This document shows, piece by piece, positions 52,133 to 61,089 of a stretch of 64,000 nucleotides of DNA. The first letter of the stretch is position 1. Each line of letters begins with the position of its first letter. A program made the translations under genes and the position numbers. The notes beneath the pieces are model-generated. The model was not told where the DNA came from, ran no database searches, and was given only the letters and a program-made list of their open reading frames with translations. Source of the DNA: JALRAP01 sp046302815 (GTDB taxonomy: Bacteria > Bacteroidota > Bacteroidia > AKYH767-A > OLB10); NCBI GenBank assembly GCA_046302815.1, contig JBKCHO010000145.1:1-64000 (forward strand), in the 5' to 3' direction.

Positions 52133-53605
52133 CTAGAGTTCTTTGCGTAGTCTCGCGACGGGAATACCTAATTGCTCACGATACTTGGCAACAGTCCGAC
52201 GAGCGATATTATATCCTTTTTGATTCAGAATTTCCATGAGTTTCTCGTCGGGTAGCGGCTTCCTTTTGTCTTCCGCGCCGATGGCATCAGAAAGAATCTT
52301 CTTCACTTCACGGCTTGAAACCTCCTCACCAGAATCAGTTGACAAAGCCTCGGAGAAAAATGTCTTGAGCAAGAAAGTACCAAATGGCGTTTGAACATAC
52401 TTGCTATTGGCGACCCGAGAAACAGTGGATATATCCAGTTGCACGATTTCAGCAATGTCTTTAAGAATCATGGGCCGAAGTTTCTTCTCATCTCCCTCGG
52501 AAAAATAATCCTTTTGATAGTTCATGATCGCATCCATTGTACGGATGAGAGTAATCTGGCGTTGTCGGATAGCATCTATGAACCATTTGGCTGCATCGAG
52601 TTTCTGCTTTACAAACGCAACGGCTTCTCGACCAGCTCTGCTGTTGCTCTCCTTGCTGTATTCTGCCAGCATCTTGGTGTATTGCCGGCTGATACGCAAG
52701 TCAGGCGCGTTTCGTGAATTCAAGGATAGCTCCAAGACTCCATCATTGTTGTTGATTATGAAGTCTGGTATGATGTGTTGTGAAGAGCGACTGTCATCTG
52801 CAAAGCTACCTCCAGGCCTTGGATTCAAATGCAGTATTTCCGATATCGCGTCACGGAGATGTTCGTCATCCAGCTCCATGGCTTTCTCAATTTTATCATA
52901 ATGCTTCTTGGAAAACTCATCCATGTATTGATCGAGAATGGCCATGGCATTTCGAACCGACTCTTTGCGAGGATCCTTACGGACGAGTTGCAACATTAGG
53001 CATTCCCTTAAGTCGCGAGCACCTATACCAGCTGGGTCAAAAGTCTGAATGACATGTAAAACCTCCTCTACCTCCTCCGCTTTGGCTTCGACACCTTGTG
53101 AAAAAGCCAGGTCATCGCAAAGCGACGAAAGGTCACGACGCAAATACCCATCCTCATCCAAACTACCAATCAAATGTGTTGCTATCAGATACTGCTTGTC
53201 ATCGAAATCGCAAAGTCCAAGCTGCGAAAGCAAAATCTCTTGGGATGAATTTCCGGACACGATTGGGATTTCGGTGCGTTCTTCATCAGGTCCGGAATTA
53301 TTCGATTTTGTCTTATAATCGGGCTCGTCATCTTGAATATAGTCAGAGATATCGAAATCGTCGCGCTCCTCACCACCACCATCCTGATCATCCATTGAGT
53401 TATCACTTGCTTCCAAATCTTCGTCTCTTTCATCACCTTCATCCTGATCATCCTGCGGACCCTCTTCCAACGCAGGATTGATCTCCAATTCTTCTTTGAT
53501 TCGTTGCTCCAGAGCCATAGTAGGCACCTGCAATAGCTTCATAAGTTGAATCTGTTGGGGAGACAACTTTTGTAAAAGCTTTTGCTGGAGGGATTGCTTG
53601 AGCAC
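52133..53605 (-). CDS. rpoN: RNA polymerase sigma-54 factor
   Basis: The 490-residue protein begins at a GTG (MLKQSLQQKLLQKLSPQQIQLM), the Gln-rich activator-interacting region I of sigma-54. An acidic region II (about 50-110, rich in Asp/Glu) separates it from the core-binding and HTH domains, and the terminal RpoN box reads ARRTVAKYREQL. It directs transcription at -24/-12 promoters with enhancer-binding proteins. A weak promoter (TTG at 53675-53677, 21 bp, TTAGTTTG at 53646-53653, one mismatch) lies 41 bp upstream. asnS precedes it, a common Bacteroidota pair. Confidence 0.96.
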   Translation of the reverse strand: MLKQSLQQKLLQKLSPQQIQLMKLLQVPTMALEQRIKEELEINPALEEGPQDDQDEGDERDEDLEASDNSMDDQDGGGEERDDFDISDYIQDDEPDYKTKSNNSGPDEERTEIPIVSGNSSQEILLSQLGLCDFDDKQYLIATHLIGSLDEDGYLRRDLSSLCDDLAFSQGVEAKAEEVEEVLHVIQTFDPAGIGARDLRECLMLQLVRKDPRKESVRNAMAILDQYMDEFSKKHYDKIEKAMELDDEHLRDAISEILHLNPRPGGSFADDSRSSQHIIPDFIINNNDGVLELSLNSRNAPDLRISRQYTKMLAEYSKESNSRAGREAVAFVKQKLDAAKWFIDAIRQRQITLIRTMDAIMNYQKDYFSEGDEKKLRPMILKDIAEIVQLDISTVSRVANSKYVQTPFGTFLLKTFFSEALSTDSGEEVSSREVKKILSDAIGAEDKRKPLPDEKLMEILNQKGYNIARRTVAKYREQLGIPVARLRKEL

Positions 53606-53732
53606 TATTTTATGCGATTGAAGGGGTTGGCGACATAGAAAGCTGCAAACTAAAAGTCGGTCTTCTGCTGGTTACAATATTGCCATGATTATCTCTGAGA
53701 AACGAGTTGTTGGAAGAAAATCCGGATCCAAA

Positions 53733-55121
53733 TCAAAACTCAGCATTCAATGGGGTTCGAGGGAAAGGTATGACATCTCTGATATTTCCCATGCCAGTGA
53801 TGAATAGAATGAGCCTTTCAAAACCCAAACCGAAGCCCGCATGTGGAACCGTTCCGAATTTTCTTGTCTCCAAATACCACCATAGGCTTTGTTCGTGAAT
53901 ACCCATTTCATGTATTCGCGTACGCAACTTATCATAGTCCTCTTCACGCTGTGATCCTCCAACAATTTCGCCAATGCCTGGGAACAAAACATCCATTGCC
54001 CGAACCGTCTTGCCGTCATCGTTTTGTTTCATGTAAAACGCTTTGATGTGCTTTGGATAGTCGAAAAGGATTACCGGTTTTTGGAAATGCTTTTCAACCA
54101 AATATCGTTCGTGCTCAGACTGCAGATCCGTACCCCATTCAACTTTGTACTCGAATTTTTGCCCGGAGTTTTTCAATATCTCAACGGCCTCGGTATAGGG
54201 AAGTCTGACAAAGTCGTTTTCAGTTACACTCTTCAACCTTTGTATCAAACCCTCATCATACATTTTATTTAGGAACTCCAAGTCATCTTTACAATGCTCA
54301 AGGGCATAATGAACCAGGTACTTCAACATGTCCTCCACGAGATCCATGTTGTCGGCCAATTCGTAAAATGCCATTTCGGGTTCAATCATCCAGAACTCCG
54401 CCAAATGACGCGCTGTATTCGAATTCTCAGCACGGAAGGTGGGACCGAAGGTATAAATCAGTCCTAGGGCCAAGGCTCCAAGTTCACCCTCCAATTGACC
54501 ACTTACGGTCAGGTTGGTTTCTCTTCCGAAAAAATCCTGGCTGTAATCAATGGATCCATCTTCTTTTCTTGGTGGCTGGTTTGCATCGAGTGTAGTTACT
54601 CGGAACATGGCTCCAGCACCTTCAGCATCGGATCCTGTTATGATAGGAGTATGCAAATAGTAAAAGCCGCGATCGTTAAAATATTTGTGGATGGCAAAGG
54701 CCATTGCATGTCGTATTCTGAACACAGCCCCAAAGGTGTTGGTGCGGGGACGCAAGTGTGCTATTTCGCGCAAAAACTCAAGGGAGTGTCCTTTCTTTTG
54801 TAGCGGGTAGGTTTCCGGGTCGGCCTCACCGTAAATATGAATGCTGGTGGCTTGCACCTCCACAGGCTGTCCCGACCCTTGCGATGGCACCAGTTTGCCT
54901 TCTATGGAAACAGCACATCCCGTTTGTATCCGCTTGATTAACGATTCATCAAATGCGTTCGGGTCGGCAACCACTTGGATGTTGTGGATGGTGCTGCCAT
55001 CGTTGATGGCAATGAATACGACATTCTTATTTCCACGACGCGTGCGAACCCATCCTTTGACACAAACAGGTTGATCAGAGGGTGTTGATGACAAAAGCTG
55101 CTTGACAGGTTGATGTTTCAT
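53733..55121 (-). CDS. asnS: Asparagine--tRNA ligase
   Basis: AsnS charges tRNA-Asn. The N-terminal OB-fold (VCVKGWVRTRRGNKN) is followed by the class II core, with FRAENSNTARHLAEFWMIEPE as motif 2 region and GFGLGFERLILFITGMGNIRDVIPFPRTP as motif 3. The 462-residue length is normal. The protein has the Asn-type GMGNIRDV end rather than the Asp-type. It begins 118 bp downstream of the preceding T9SS cargo gene on the same strand, with a terminator between, so it has its own promoter, which I could not place firmly. Confidence 0.96.
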   Translation of the reverse strand: MKHQPVKQLLSSTPSDQPVCVKGWVRTRRGNKNVVFIAINDGSTIHNIQVVADPNAFDESLIKRIQTGCAVSIEGKLVPSQGSGQPVEVQATSIHIYGEADPETYPLQKKGHSLEFLREIAHLRPRTNTFGAVFRIRHAMAFAIHKYFNDRGFYYLHTPIITGSDAEGAGAMFRVTTLDANQPPRKEDGSIDYSQDFFGRETNLTVSGQLEGELGALALGLIYTFGPTFRAENSNTARHLAEFWMIEPEMAFYELADNMDLVEDMLKYLVHYALEHCKDDLEFLNKMYDEGLIQRLKSVTENDFVRLPYTEAVEILKNSGQKFEYKVEWGTDLQSEHERYLVEKHFQKPVILFDYPKHIKAFYMKQNDDGKTVRAMDVLFPGIGEIVGGSQREEDYDKLRTRIHEMGIHEQSLWWYLETRKFGTVPHAGFGLGFERLILFITGMGNIRDVIPFPRTPLNAEF

Positions 55122-55180
55122 CTTAAAAATTCAAGTTTCAAGATACAAAAATCGGCTTTTTGGTCGAAGAAGGCAATAGT

Positions 55181-55218
55181 CAAAAACAAAGGAGGCTGCC
55201 TAAATAGGCAGCCTCCTT
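55181..55218 (-). terminator. Rho-independent terminator after the Omp28-like gene
   Basis: A 14-bp perfect inverted repeat (55189-55202 and 55205-55218, AAGGAGGCTGCCTA/TAGGCAGCCTCCTT) with a 2-nt loop is followed on the minus strand by TTTGTTTTT. It lies 20 bp after the stop of the 598-residue secreted protein. Confidence 0.9.
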
Positions 55219-55238
55219 AAAAGGTTTTGGTAGTGAAA

Positions 55239-57035
55239 TTATTTGCCTACCGAGAACTTGCGAGTTACAACACTGTTTCCGGCTTGGATTTCCATGAAAT
55301 ACATTCCGTTTGAAAGGTTGGTTACATCAACAGTTTGATTGTAAGTACGGGCTGCAGCCAACTTTCCAAGATTTTGCTTGATGACAGACTGACCGTAAGC
55401 GTTGAGGATGTTTACTGACACATTCTCATCAGATGAGAGTTGGAATTGCACGGTAGCAGAATTTCCAACTGGATTTGGGAAGATGCTCAATGATGACTCC
55501 AACGAAGCATCGTTGATTCCCAAAGAGGTATTTCCATAGAAATTGCGTGCAGCGATAGAGCTGTAAGTGCCGTTATTGAAGTATACTGTGTTGTTGTTTC
55601 CATCAAGGATGGTAACATTACCGGCACCATATCCAGCATTGATTCCATCACCATAGGAATCATAAATGGCGAAACGGTAGCAACCAGATGCAGGCAAGGT
55701 TATTTGGTGTGTGTTCAATTGGGTGCCATTTGCAGCCAACTGAGTATATGGACCACCAGCTGCGATTTGAGTACCACCAGCGTTAAAGAACTTCCAAGTG
55801 ATTTCATCACCATAACGGTCCTGAAGTACATTGAGGGTCAGGTTGAGCGTTTGGCTAGCGGAAGTGGTAGCATTAAATGGAGTAGAGTTCGAGTTGTTGG
55901 AAGGATCATCGTCGTTTCCGCCGTTTACGGAACTAACCGTTACATTAAGCGTGTTTGAAGGATTCAATGGGAAACCAACAATTGCAGGCAGCGTGATAGT
56001 TTGTGTTCCAAGTGGGCCGATAGAACCGTTGAAGAAATAGTTCCAATTCGTTCCACCATTCACATTGTAATTAATAACTGCAGAATTGATGGTGGCACTG
56101 CCCATATTCTTAAGCTGAATAACAGGAGCGAAGTTTGCATCACACAAATCATCAGGTTGGGTAACGGAAACAAGGTTTGCGTTGTTAACGGTTGTTAAAC
56201 CTGTGTAGCTGATAGGAACCTTTGCAACATTAATGATGTTGGTGACTCCCTCAGCAACAAAAGCAACGATTTCCAAGTTGGAAACATCAACAGGGATGGT
56301 TCCTATGGTTGCGGGGATGGTATAATTGTAGGTGCGCTGAACCAATGTTCCTTGAGTGGTGGTGGTGATGTCTTCTCCTGTTGCTCCAGTTGTAATAACA
56401 TCACGCAAAGCTTTCATGTGCCTGTAGCTTCCATCAGGATTAACCATGGTAGGATTGAATTGAGCAGCTCCAGTTTGAGGGCCATTGATGTTGTTTTGGA
56501 GCAACATAACGGTCAATTTGTTTGTAGCAGCAGGGCTATTGGCAGTGTAGAAAGCCTCGACATTGATGGTAAGCTGGTTGGTAGCAGCATTCAATTCTGC
56601 TTGTCCAGCCACATTAACATATGCAGACTGAGCTAAAACGGCATTCACCGCAGCGGTCCACGCGCTTCTGCTCATTGCCAAAGCTGTTGCAGTGGTTGGA
56701 TATGCTTTTCTATTCACAGCACCTTGAGGATAGCCGGTAATTCCCATTCCGGATATAGTAGCAATAGCGTTTCCGTCGGGAGTGCGGAAATCAGGCTGGC
56801 CTGCAGATGGGGTAGCGAAACTTCCTTGGTGGATGTTTACGGCAAATGCTCTGCCTGGATTGGCAGCAACAATTTGTGCTGCGATTTTGTGACCGTCTGG
56901 ACAGTAAACGCAGTTAACACCAGTGAATTCCTCGATTATGGCATTCTTGAGAGCGGGCTGCTGGCTCACAGGCAGCTGAGCATAGGCTCCAAAAGATGCA
57001 AGAGCCAACGCGGAAAGAGTAAACAGTTTTTTCAT
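55239..57035 (-). CDS. Omp28-like secreted protein with type IX sorting domain
   Basis: The signal peptide (residues 1-19, ending AYAQ) is followed by an Omp28-type region: IIEEFTGVNCVYCPDGHKIAAQIV, with a thioredoxin-like Cys-Val-Tyr-Cys pair near residues 42-45, and INIHQGSFATP. Middle parts look like Ig/CARDB-type strands (VSVTQPDDLCDANFAPVIQLKN) and a GDGINAGYGAGN loop. The last 80 residues are a type A T9SS C-terminal sorting domain (SIFPNPVGNSATVQFQL ... NLSNGMYFMEIQAGNSVVTRKFSV). It should be secreted by the T9SS and anchored to the cell surface. Its function is unknown. Its total of 598 residues is larger than classical Omp28 (about 280). Confidence 0.88.
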   Translation of the reverse strand: MKKLFTLSALALASFGAYAQLPVSQQPALKNAIIEEFTGVNCVYCPDGHKIAAQIVAANPGRAFAVNIHQGSFATPSAGQPDFRTPDGNAIATISGMGITGYPQGAVNRKAYPTTATALAMSRSAWTAAVNAVLAQSAYVNVAGQAELNAATNQLTINVEAFYTANSPAATNKLTVMLLQNNINGPQTGAAQFNPTMVNPDGSYRHMKALRDVITTGATGEDITTTTQGTLVQRTYNYTIPATIGTIPVDVSNLEIVAFVAEGVTNIINVAKVPISYTGLTTVNNANLVSVTQPDDLCDANFAPVIQLKNMGSATINSAVINYNVNGGTNWNYFFNGSIGPLGTQTITLPAIVGFPLNPSNTLNVTVSSVNGGNDDDPSNNSNSTPFNATTSASQTLNLTLNVLQDRYGDEITWKFFNAGGTQIAAGGPYTQLAANGTQLNTHQITLPASGCYRFAIYDSYGDGINAGYGAGNVTILDGNNNTVYFNNGTYSSIAARNFYGNTSLGINDASLESSLSIFPNPVGNSATVQFQLSSDENVSVNILNAYGQSVIKQNLGKLAAARTYNQTVDVTNLSNGMYFMEIQAGNSVVTRKFSVGK

Positions 57036-57091
57036 GTGATGGATTGGGTTTATTGATTTCTAATAAAATATTTTGATTTTTCAGAAGAATA

Positions 57092-57118
57092 CAAACATAG
57101 TGAAAACCTAATGAACAA
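57092..57118 (-). promoter_or_regulatory. Promoter of the Omp28-like gene, TTG-N16-TATGTTTG
   Basis: On the minus strand TTG (57116-57118), 16 bp, then TATGTTTG (57092-57099) match the two-part Bacteroidota promoter. It would give a leader of about 50 nt before the ATG at 57035. The rest of the 57036-57314 gap shows no other supported element. Confidence 0.6.
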
Positions 57119-57314
57119 ATAATCATAATGTGAAAATTGCGGCCAGCGATATCAAAAAAGAGCTACTTAACTCATTTCCTGACACTTAACATCGCTCACC
57201 AAAGAAAGAAAAACAAAAGTTGCAATTCCGTGATAATGCAATAATCGGTACTACCAGAAAATTTGGGTATCTTTACAATTGATAAATTAATTGATAATCT
57301 TTATTTTGTTGATT

Positions 57315-58013
57315 ATGAAAAAAGTATACGCTCTATTATTGTTGATTACATTGATTCAAGGCACCGGCTTTGCACAAAGCTTTTCTGTTAGCAACGCCTA
57401 CATCAGCGGCGACCCTGCATTTTTGCTTCAAGGGCATGCCACCATTAACAACAACAGTGGTTCCGCCAAAGATGTAGCAGTACTTAGGACGGTAAACAAT
57501 TTATATCCAGGACATATCGGGTTTTTCTGTTGGTTTCAATGCTACCCTCCCAACATTAGCAATTCACCCGATTACATCAACATTCCCTCGGGAGGAAACA
57601 TTAACTTATTCCAAGCCGATGTTGAAACCAGCGGAATAAATGGTGTATCGTACAATACATATTGTTTTTATGATATAAACAACCCCTCCGATTCTGCATG
57701 TGTTGACTTTGTCTTTGATGCCACCACAGGGATTTCTGAAGCTGTTGGTAACCGCAACTATATTTCGAAGCCTTATCCTAACCCATCTTCTGAAAATGCC
57801 TCCTTTTATATCAGCACTTTGAAAGGTGTAAAAGCTCGTTTGAAATTATTTAATATGTTAGGAACCGAGGTCAAAGATGTTGCCATTGCGGATAACAACA
57901 AATCATCCGTAAAAATCAATGTGTCTGATTTGAAATCGGGTGTGTATTTCTACTCCTTGTTTGTAAATGGCAAGAGCGCTTACACCGGAAAGATGCTGGT
58001 GAACGGCAACTGA
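57315..58013 (+). CDS. Small secreted protein with type IX sorting domain
   Basis: The 232-residue protein starts at the second in-frame Met (MKKVYALLLLITLIQG, signal ending GFAQ), since the first, at 57291, lies in front of the signal. The middle part (about 22-140) is strand-rich with GHATINNNSGSAKDVAVLRTVNN and four Cys residues (FFCWFQCYPP, YCFYD, SACVDF); it resembles an extracellular Ig-like domain. The C-terminal 78 residues are a type A T9SS sorting domain (YPNPSSENASFYIS ... DLKSGVYFYSLFVNGKSAYTGKMLV). Ligand and role are unknown. It sits divergent to the Omp28-like gene. Confidence 0.82.
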   Translation: MKKVYALLLLITLIQGTGFAQSFSVSNAYISGDPAFLLQGHATINNNSGSAKDVAVLRTVNNLYPGHIGFFCWFQCYPPNISNSPDYINIPSGGNINLFQADVETSGINGVSYNTYCFYDINNPSDSACVDFVFDATTGISEAVGNRNYISKPYPNPSSENASFYISTLKGVKARLKLFNMLGTEVKDVAIADNNKSSVKINVSDLKSGVYFYSLFVNGKSAYTGKMLVNGN

Positions 58014-58096
58014 GATTTCTTCAACTGATTATTCAACTTAACTGATACCCTTTTGTAACAAGGGCTAAAATAACTTGTCTTTTACTTTTCAAGCAT

Positions 58097-60358
58097 ATGA
58101 ATAAAAAACAGGACGCGCTAGACTACCATTCACAAGGACGACCAGGTAAGATTGAAGTGGTACCTACCAAACCATATTCGTCGCAGCGGGATCTTTCTCT
58201 AGCATACTCCCCCGGCGTGGCAGAACCTTGTCTTCGAATCAATGAAAACGAAGATGATGTGTATAAATACACTGCCAAGGGAAACTTGGTGGCTGTCATT
58301 TCAAACGGAACTGCCGTACTTGGCCTAGGTAATATTGGACCTAATGCATCCAAACCTGTAATGGAGGGCAAAGGATTGCTTTTCAAGATTTTCGCAGACA
58401 TTGATGTATTTGACATTGAGGTAGATAAATCCGATGTAGATGGTTTCGTTGAAACTGTAAAAGCCATTGCACCCACATTCGGAGGGATCAATCTCGAGGA
58501 TATAAAAGCCCCTGAGTGCTTCGAAATCGAACGGAGGTTGAAGGAGGAGCTTTCTATTCCCATCATGCATGATGACCAGCATGGTACCGCAATTATTTCC
58601 GGCGCTGCTTTGATAAATGCCCTTGAAATTGCAGGAAAGAAAATTGAAGCTGTGCGCATAGTAGTGAACGGAGCCGGAGCCTCTGCGATTTCCTGCACAA
58701 AGCTTTTCGTTTCATTGGGAGCTCGCTTAGAAAATATTGTCATGTTGGATAGCAACGGGGTCATCCGTGCTGACAGAGAAAGCCTAGATGAACAGAAAGG
58801 AATTTTCGCCACCAAAAAGGATATACACACCTTAGAGGAGGCTATGCTTGGTTCAGATGTATTTATCGGCTTGTCCAAGGGAAATATCCTCAAGGCTTCA
58901 CATTTGAAATCGATGGCTGACAATCCTATTGTGTTTGCCATGGCCAATCCAGATCCGGAAATAACCTATGAAGATGCACATGCCTCGCGCAATGATATCA
59001 TATTGGCCACTGGCAGATCGGATTATCCCAACCAAGTGAACAATGTGATAGGGTTTCCCTTCATTTTCAGAGGCGCCTTGGATGTTCGAGCGAAGCAGAT
59101 CAATGAAGAAATGAAATTGGCAGCCGTCAGGGCCATTGCCAATCTTGCCAAAGAGCCAGTTCCTGAAATCGTCAATCTTGCTTATAACAAAACAAACATT
59201 CAATTCGGCCGAGATTATATCATACCGAAGCCATTGGATCCACGATTGATTACCACGGTTGCTCCCGCGGTTGCAAAAGCTGCTATAGATTCCGGAGTGG
59301 CCCGAATGCCCATCATTAATTGGGAAGCATACGAAGAGGAGTTGAGCAAGCGACTCGGTCACGATAACAAGATCACAAGGATCATCACCAACAAGGCTCG
59401 TCAAAACCCCAAGCGAGTTGTTTTTGCGGAAGCCGATAACTACAAGATTCTGAAGGCGGCCCAAATTGTCAGGGATGAGGGAGTGGCTCACCCCATACTA
59501 CTTGGGAATAAGGATAGAATCAATTCCATCATACAGGAGCATGGTCTCGACTTGAGCGATATCACCATCATCGATCCTAGAAAAGACCAGGACAACATCG
59601 ACCATTTCGGTGATTTATTTTTTCAAAAGCGGGCTCGTAGCGGCTTCAACACCTACGAGGCTCGTAAGATCATGCGTGAAAGAAATTACTACGGTGCCAT
59701 GATGGTTGAAACCGGTCAGGCCGATGTATTGATATCGGGACTTACTCGAAAGTATGCCGACATCCTGAAACCCGCATTGTACATCATCGGAACCTCCGAT
59801 CATGTTAGACATGTTGCCGGTATGTATATCATGATAACCAAAAAGGGGCCCATTTTCTTTGCGGATACAACTATCAATGTGAATCCCACCACGGAGGAGT
59901 TGGTAGAAATCACTTTGCTTACGGCGGAGGCGGTAAAGAAATTCAACCTAAAGCCTCGGATTGCAATGGTTTCATTTTCAAACTTTGGTTCTTCAAAAGA
60001 TCCACAAGCCAAAAAAGTGAGAGAAGCCGTGCGAATATTGCATGAAAAACATCCTGATTTGATCGTAGATGGAGAAATCCAGGCCAACTTCGCATTCAAT
60101 ACGCAGCTATTGGCAGATAACTTCCCCTTCAGCATGCTTGCCAAGGAGGGTGCTAATACCTTGATTTTTCCAAACTTGGATGCTGGAAACATCGCATACA
60201 AACTCTTGCAGGAAACTGCTGATGCAGAAGCGATTGGACCTGTTTTGCTGGGCTTGAAGAAGCCCGTTCACATTCTTCAATTGGGTAGCTCGGTGAGGGA
60301 GATTGTGAACATGGTTACCATTGCCGTAGTCGATGCTCAAACCAAAAGTGATTCGTAA
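58097..60358 (+). CDS. maeB: NADP-dependent malic enzyme with phosphotransacetylase-like domain
   Basis: MaeB decarboxylates malate to pyruvate, making NADPH. The N-terminal malic domain has SLAYSPGVAEPCLRI and the catalytic region HDDQHGTAIISGAAL; the NAD(P)-binding domain has VVNGAGASAISC. The last 320 or so residues are a phosphotransacetylase-like domain (RVVFAEADNYKILKAAQIV to the end), which in E. coli MaeB is a regulatory domain binding acetyl-CoA. The 753-residue length matches the hybrid type. It is followed by ruvA with 2 bp between them. Confidence 0.95.
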   Translation: MNKKQDALDYHSQGRPGKIEVVPTKPYSSQRDLSLAYSPGVAEPCLRINENEDDVYKYTAKGNLVAVISNGTAVLGLGNIGPNASKPVMEGKGLLFKIFADIDVFDIEVDKSDVDGFVETVKAIAPTFGGINLEDIKAPECFEIERRLKEELSIPIMHDDQHGTAIISGAALINALEIAGKKIEAVRIVVNGAGASAISCTKLFVSLGARLENIVMLDSNGVIRADRESLDEQKGIFATKKDIHTLEEAMLGSDVFIGLSKGNILKASHLKSMADNPIVFAMANPDPEITYEDAHASRNDIILATGRSDYPNQVNNVIGFPFIFRGALDVRAKQINEEMKLAAVRAIANLAKEPVPEIVNLAYNKTNIQFGRDYIIPKPLDPRLITTVAPAVAKAAIDSGVARMPIINWEAYEEELSKRLGHDNKITRIITNKARQNPKRVVFAEADNYKILKAAQIVRDEGVAHPILLGNKDRINSIIQEHGLDLSDITIIDPRKDQDNIDHFGDLFFQKRARSGFNTYEARKIMRERNYYGAMMVETGQADVLISGLTRKYADILKPALYIIGTSDHVRHVAGMYIMITKKGPIFFADTTINVNPTTEELVEITLLTAEAVKKFNLKPRIAMVSFSNFGSSKDPQAKKVREAVRILHEKHPDLIVDGEIQANFAFNTQLLADNFPFSMLAKEGANTLIFPNLDAGNIAYKLLQETADAEAIGPVLLGLKKPVHILQLGSSVREIVNMVTIAVVDAQTKSDS

Positions 60359-60360
60359 TC

Positions 60361-60969
60361 ATGTACTCCTACATAAGCGGAAAAATAAAATCCCTTACTC
60401 CCACTTCGGTTTTATTGGAAAATCAAGGTTTGGGATTTAACATTCAAATTTCTTTGCAAACATACTCGGCCATCAAGGACCTAAAAGAGGCCCTGATCCA
60501 TACATTTTGTGTCATAAAGGCTGAAAACCAATCGAATTCGTTTTTTGCGATTTACGGATTTGCAACAGAACAGGAGCGGCAGTTATTTATGCATTTAACT
60601 AGTGTTTCTGGTGTTGGGCACAATACAGCTCAATTGATTTTGTCCTCATTCGATCCAGATACATTAGTTCGTGTAATTTCCTCGGGTGATGCCAATACCA
60701 TTATGAAAGTCAAGGGTATAGGCGGAAAAACGGCTCAAAGAATCATCATTGACCTAAAGGATAAGATTGGAAAAGGTTTTTCCGGGGAGACTGCACCAAG
60801 CAGTATTTCGGGCAATAATGTCAACGAGGAAGCGTTAAGTGCACTCTTGACACTCGGATTCAACCGTATTGCCTCGGAAAAAGCGTTGGCAAAGTCAACC
60901 AAGGACTTAGGGGCGGATGCCAAAGTTGAGGATTTGATCAAAAGCGCATTGAGCCATCTCGCTTCCTGA
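60361..60969 (+). CDS. ruvA: Holliday junction DNA helicase subunit RuvA
   Basis: RuvA binds four-way junctions and loads the RuvB motor. The N-terminal OB domain starts MYSYISGKIKSLTPTSVLLENQGLGF, and the two helix-hairpin-helix motifs are in LTSVSGVGHNTAQLILS and VKGIGGKTAQRIIIDLKDK. The C-terminal domain III with AL.TLGFN..A.EKAL binds RuvB. Length (202) is normal. The maeB-ruvA-sprA order is conserved in several Bacteroidota. Confidence 0.96.
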   Translation: MYSYISGKIKSLTPTSVLLENQGLGFNIQISLQTYSAIKDLKEALIHTFCVIKAENQSNSFFAIYGFATEQERQLFMHLTSVSGVGHNTAQLILSSFDPDTLVRVISSGDANTIMKVKGIGGKTAQRIIIDLKDKIGKGFSGETAPSSISGNNVNEEALSALLTLGFNRIASEKALAKSTKDLGADAKVEDLIKSALSHLAS

Positions 60970-61089
60970 CAACTTCCAAGAGGATAAATCCGGTCGAGCG
61001 TAGGGAAATTTGTAGTAATTTGGCAACAGTTAATTTTCGGACTTCGCTTCCCGGATAATGCCTGGGTAGGTGTCCCAAATCGGGTATTT

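Noticed and set aside
58048..58068. CCCTT...AAGGG hairpin before maeB as a terminator of the small T9SS gene
   Set aside because: The stem is only 5 bp with a 7-nt loop and no T tract follows; too weak to support.
58123..58947. Long antisense reading frame (274 codons) opposite maeB
   Set aside because: It mirrors the conserved malic enzyme frame, has no recognisable family, and no promoter or binding site supports it.
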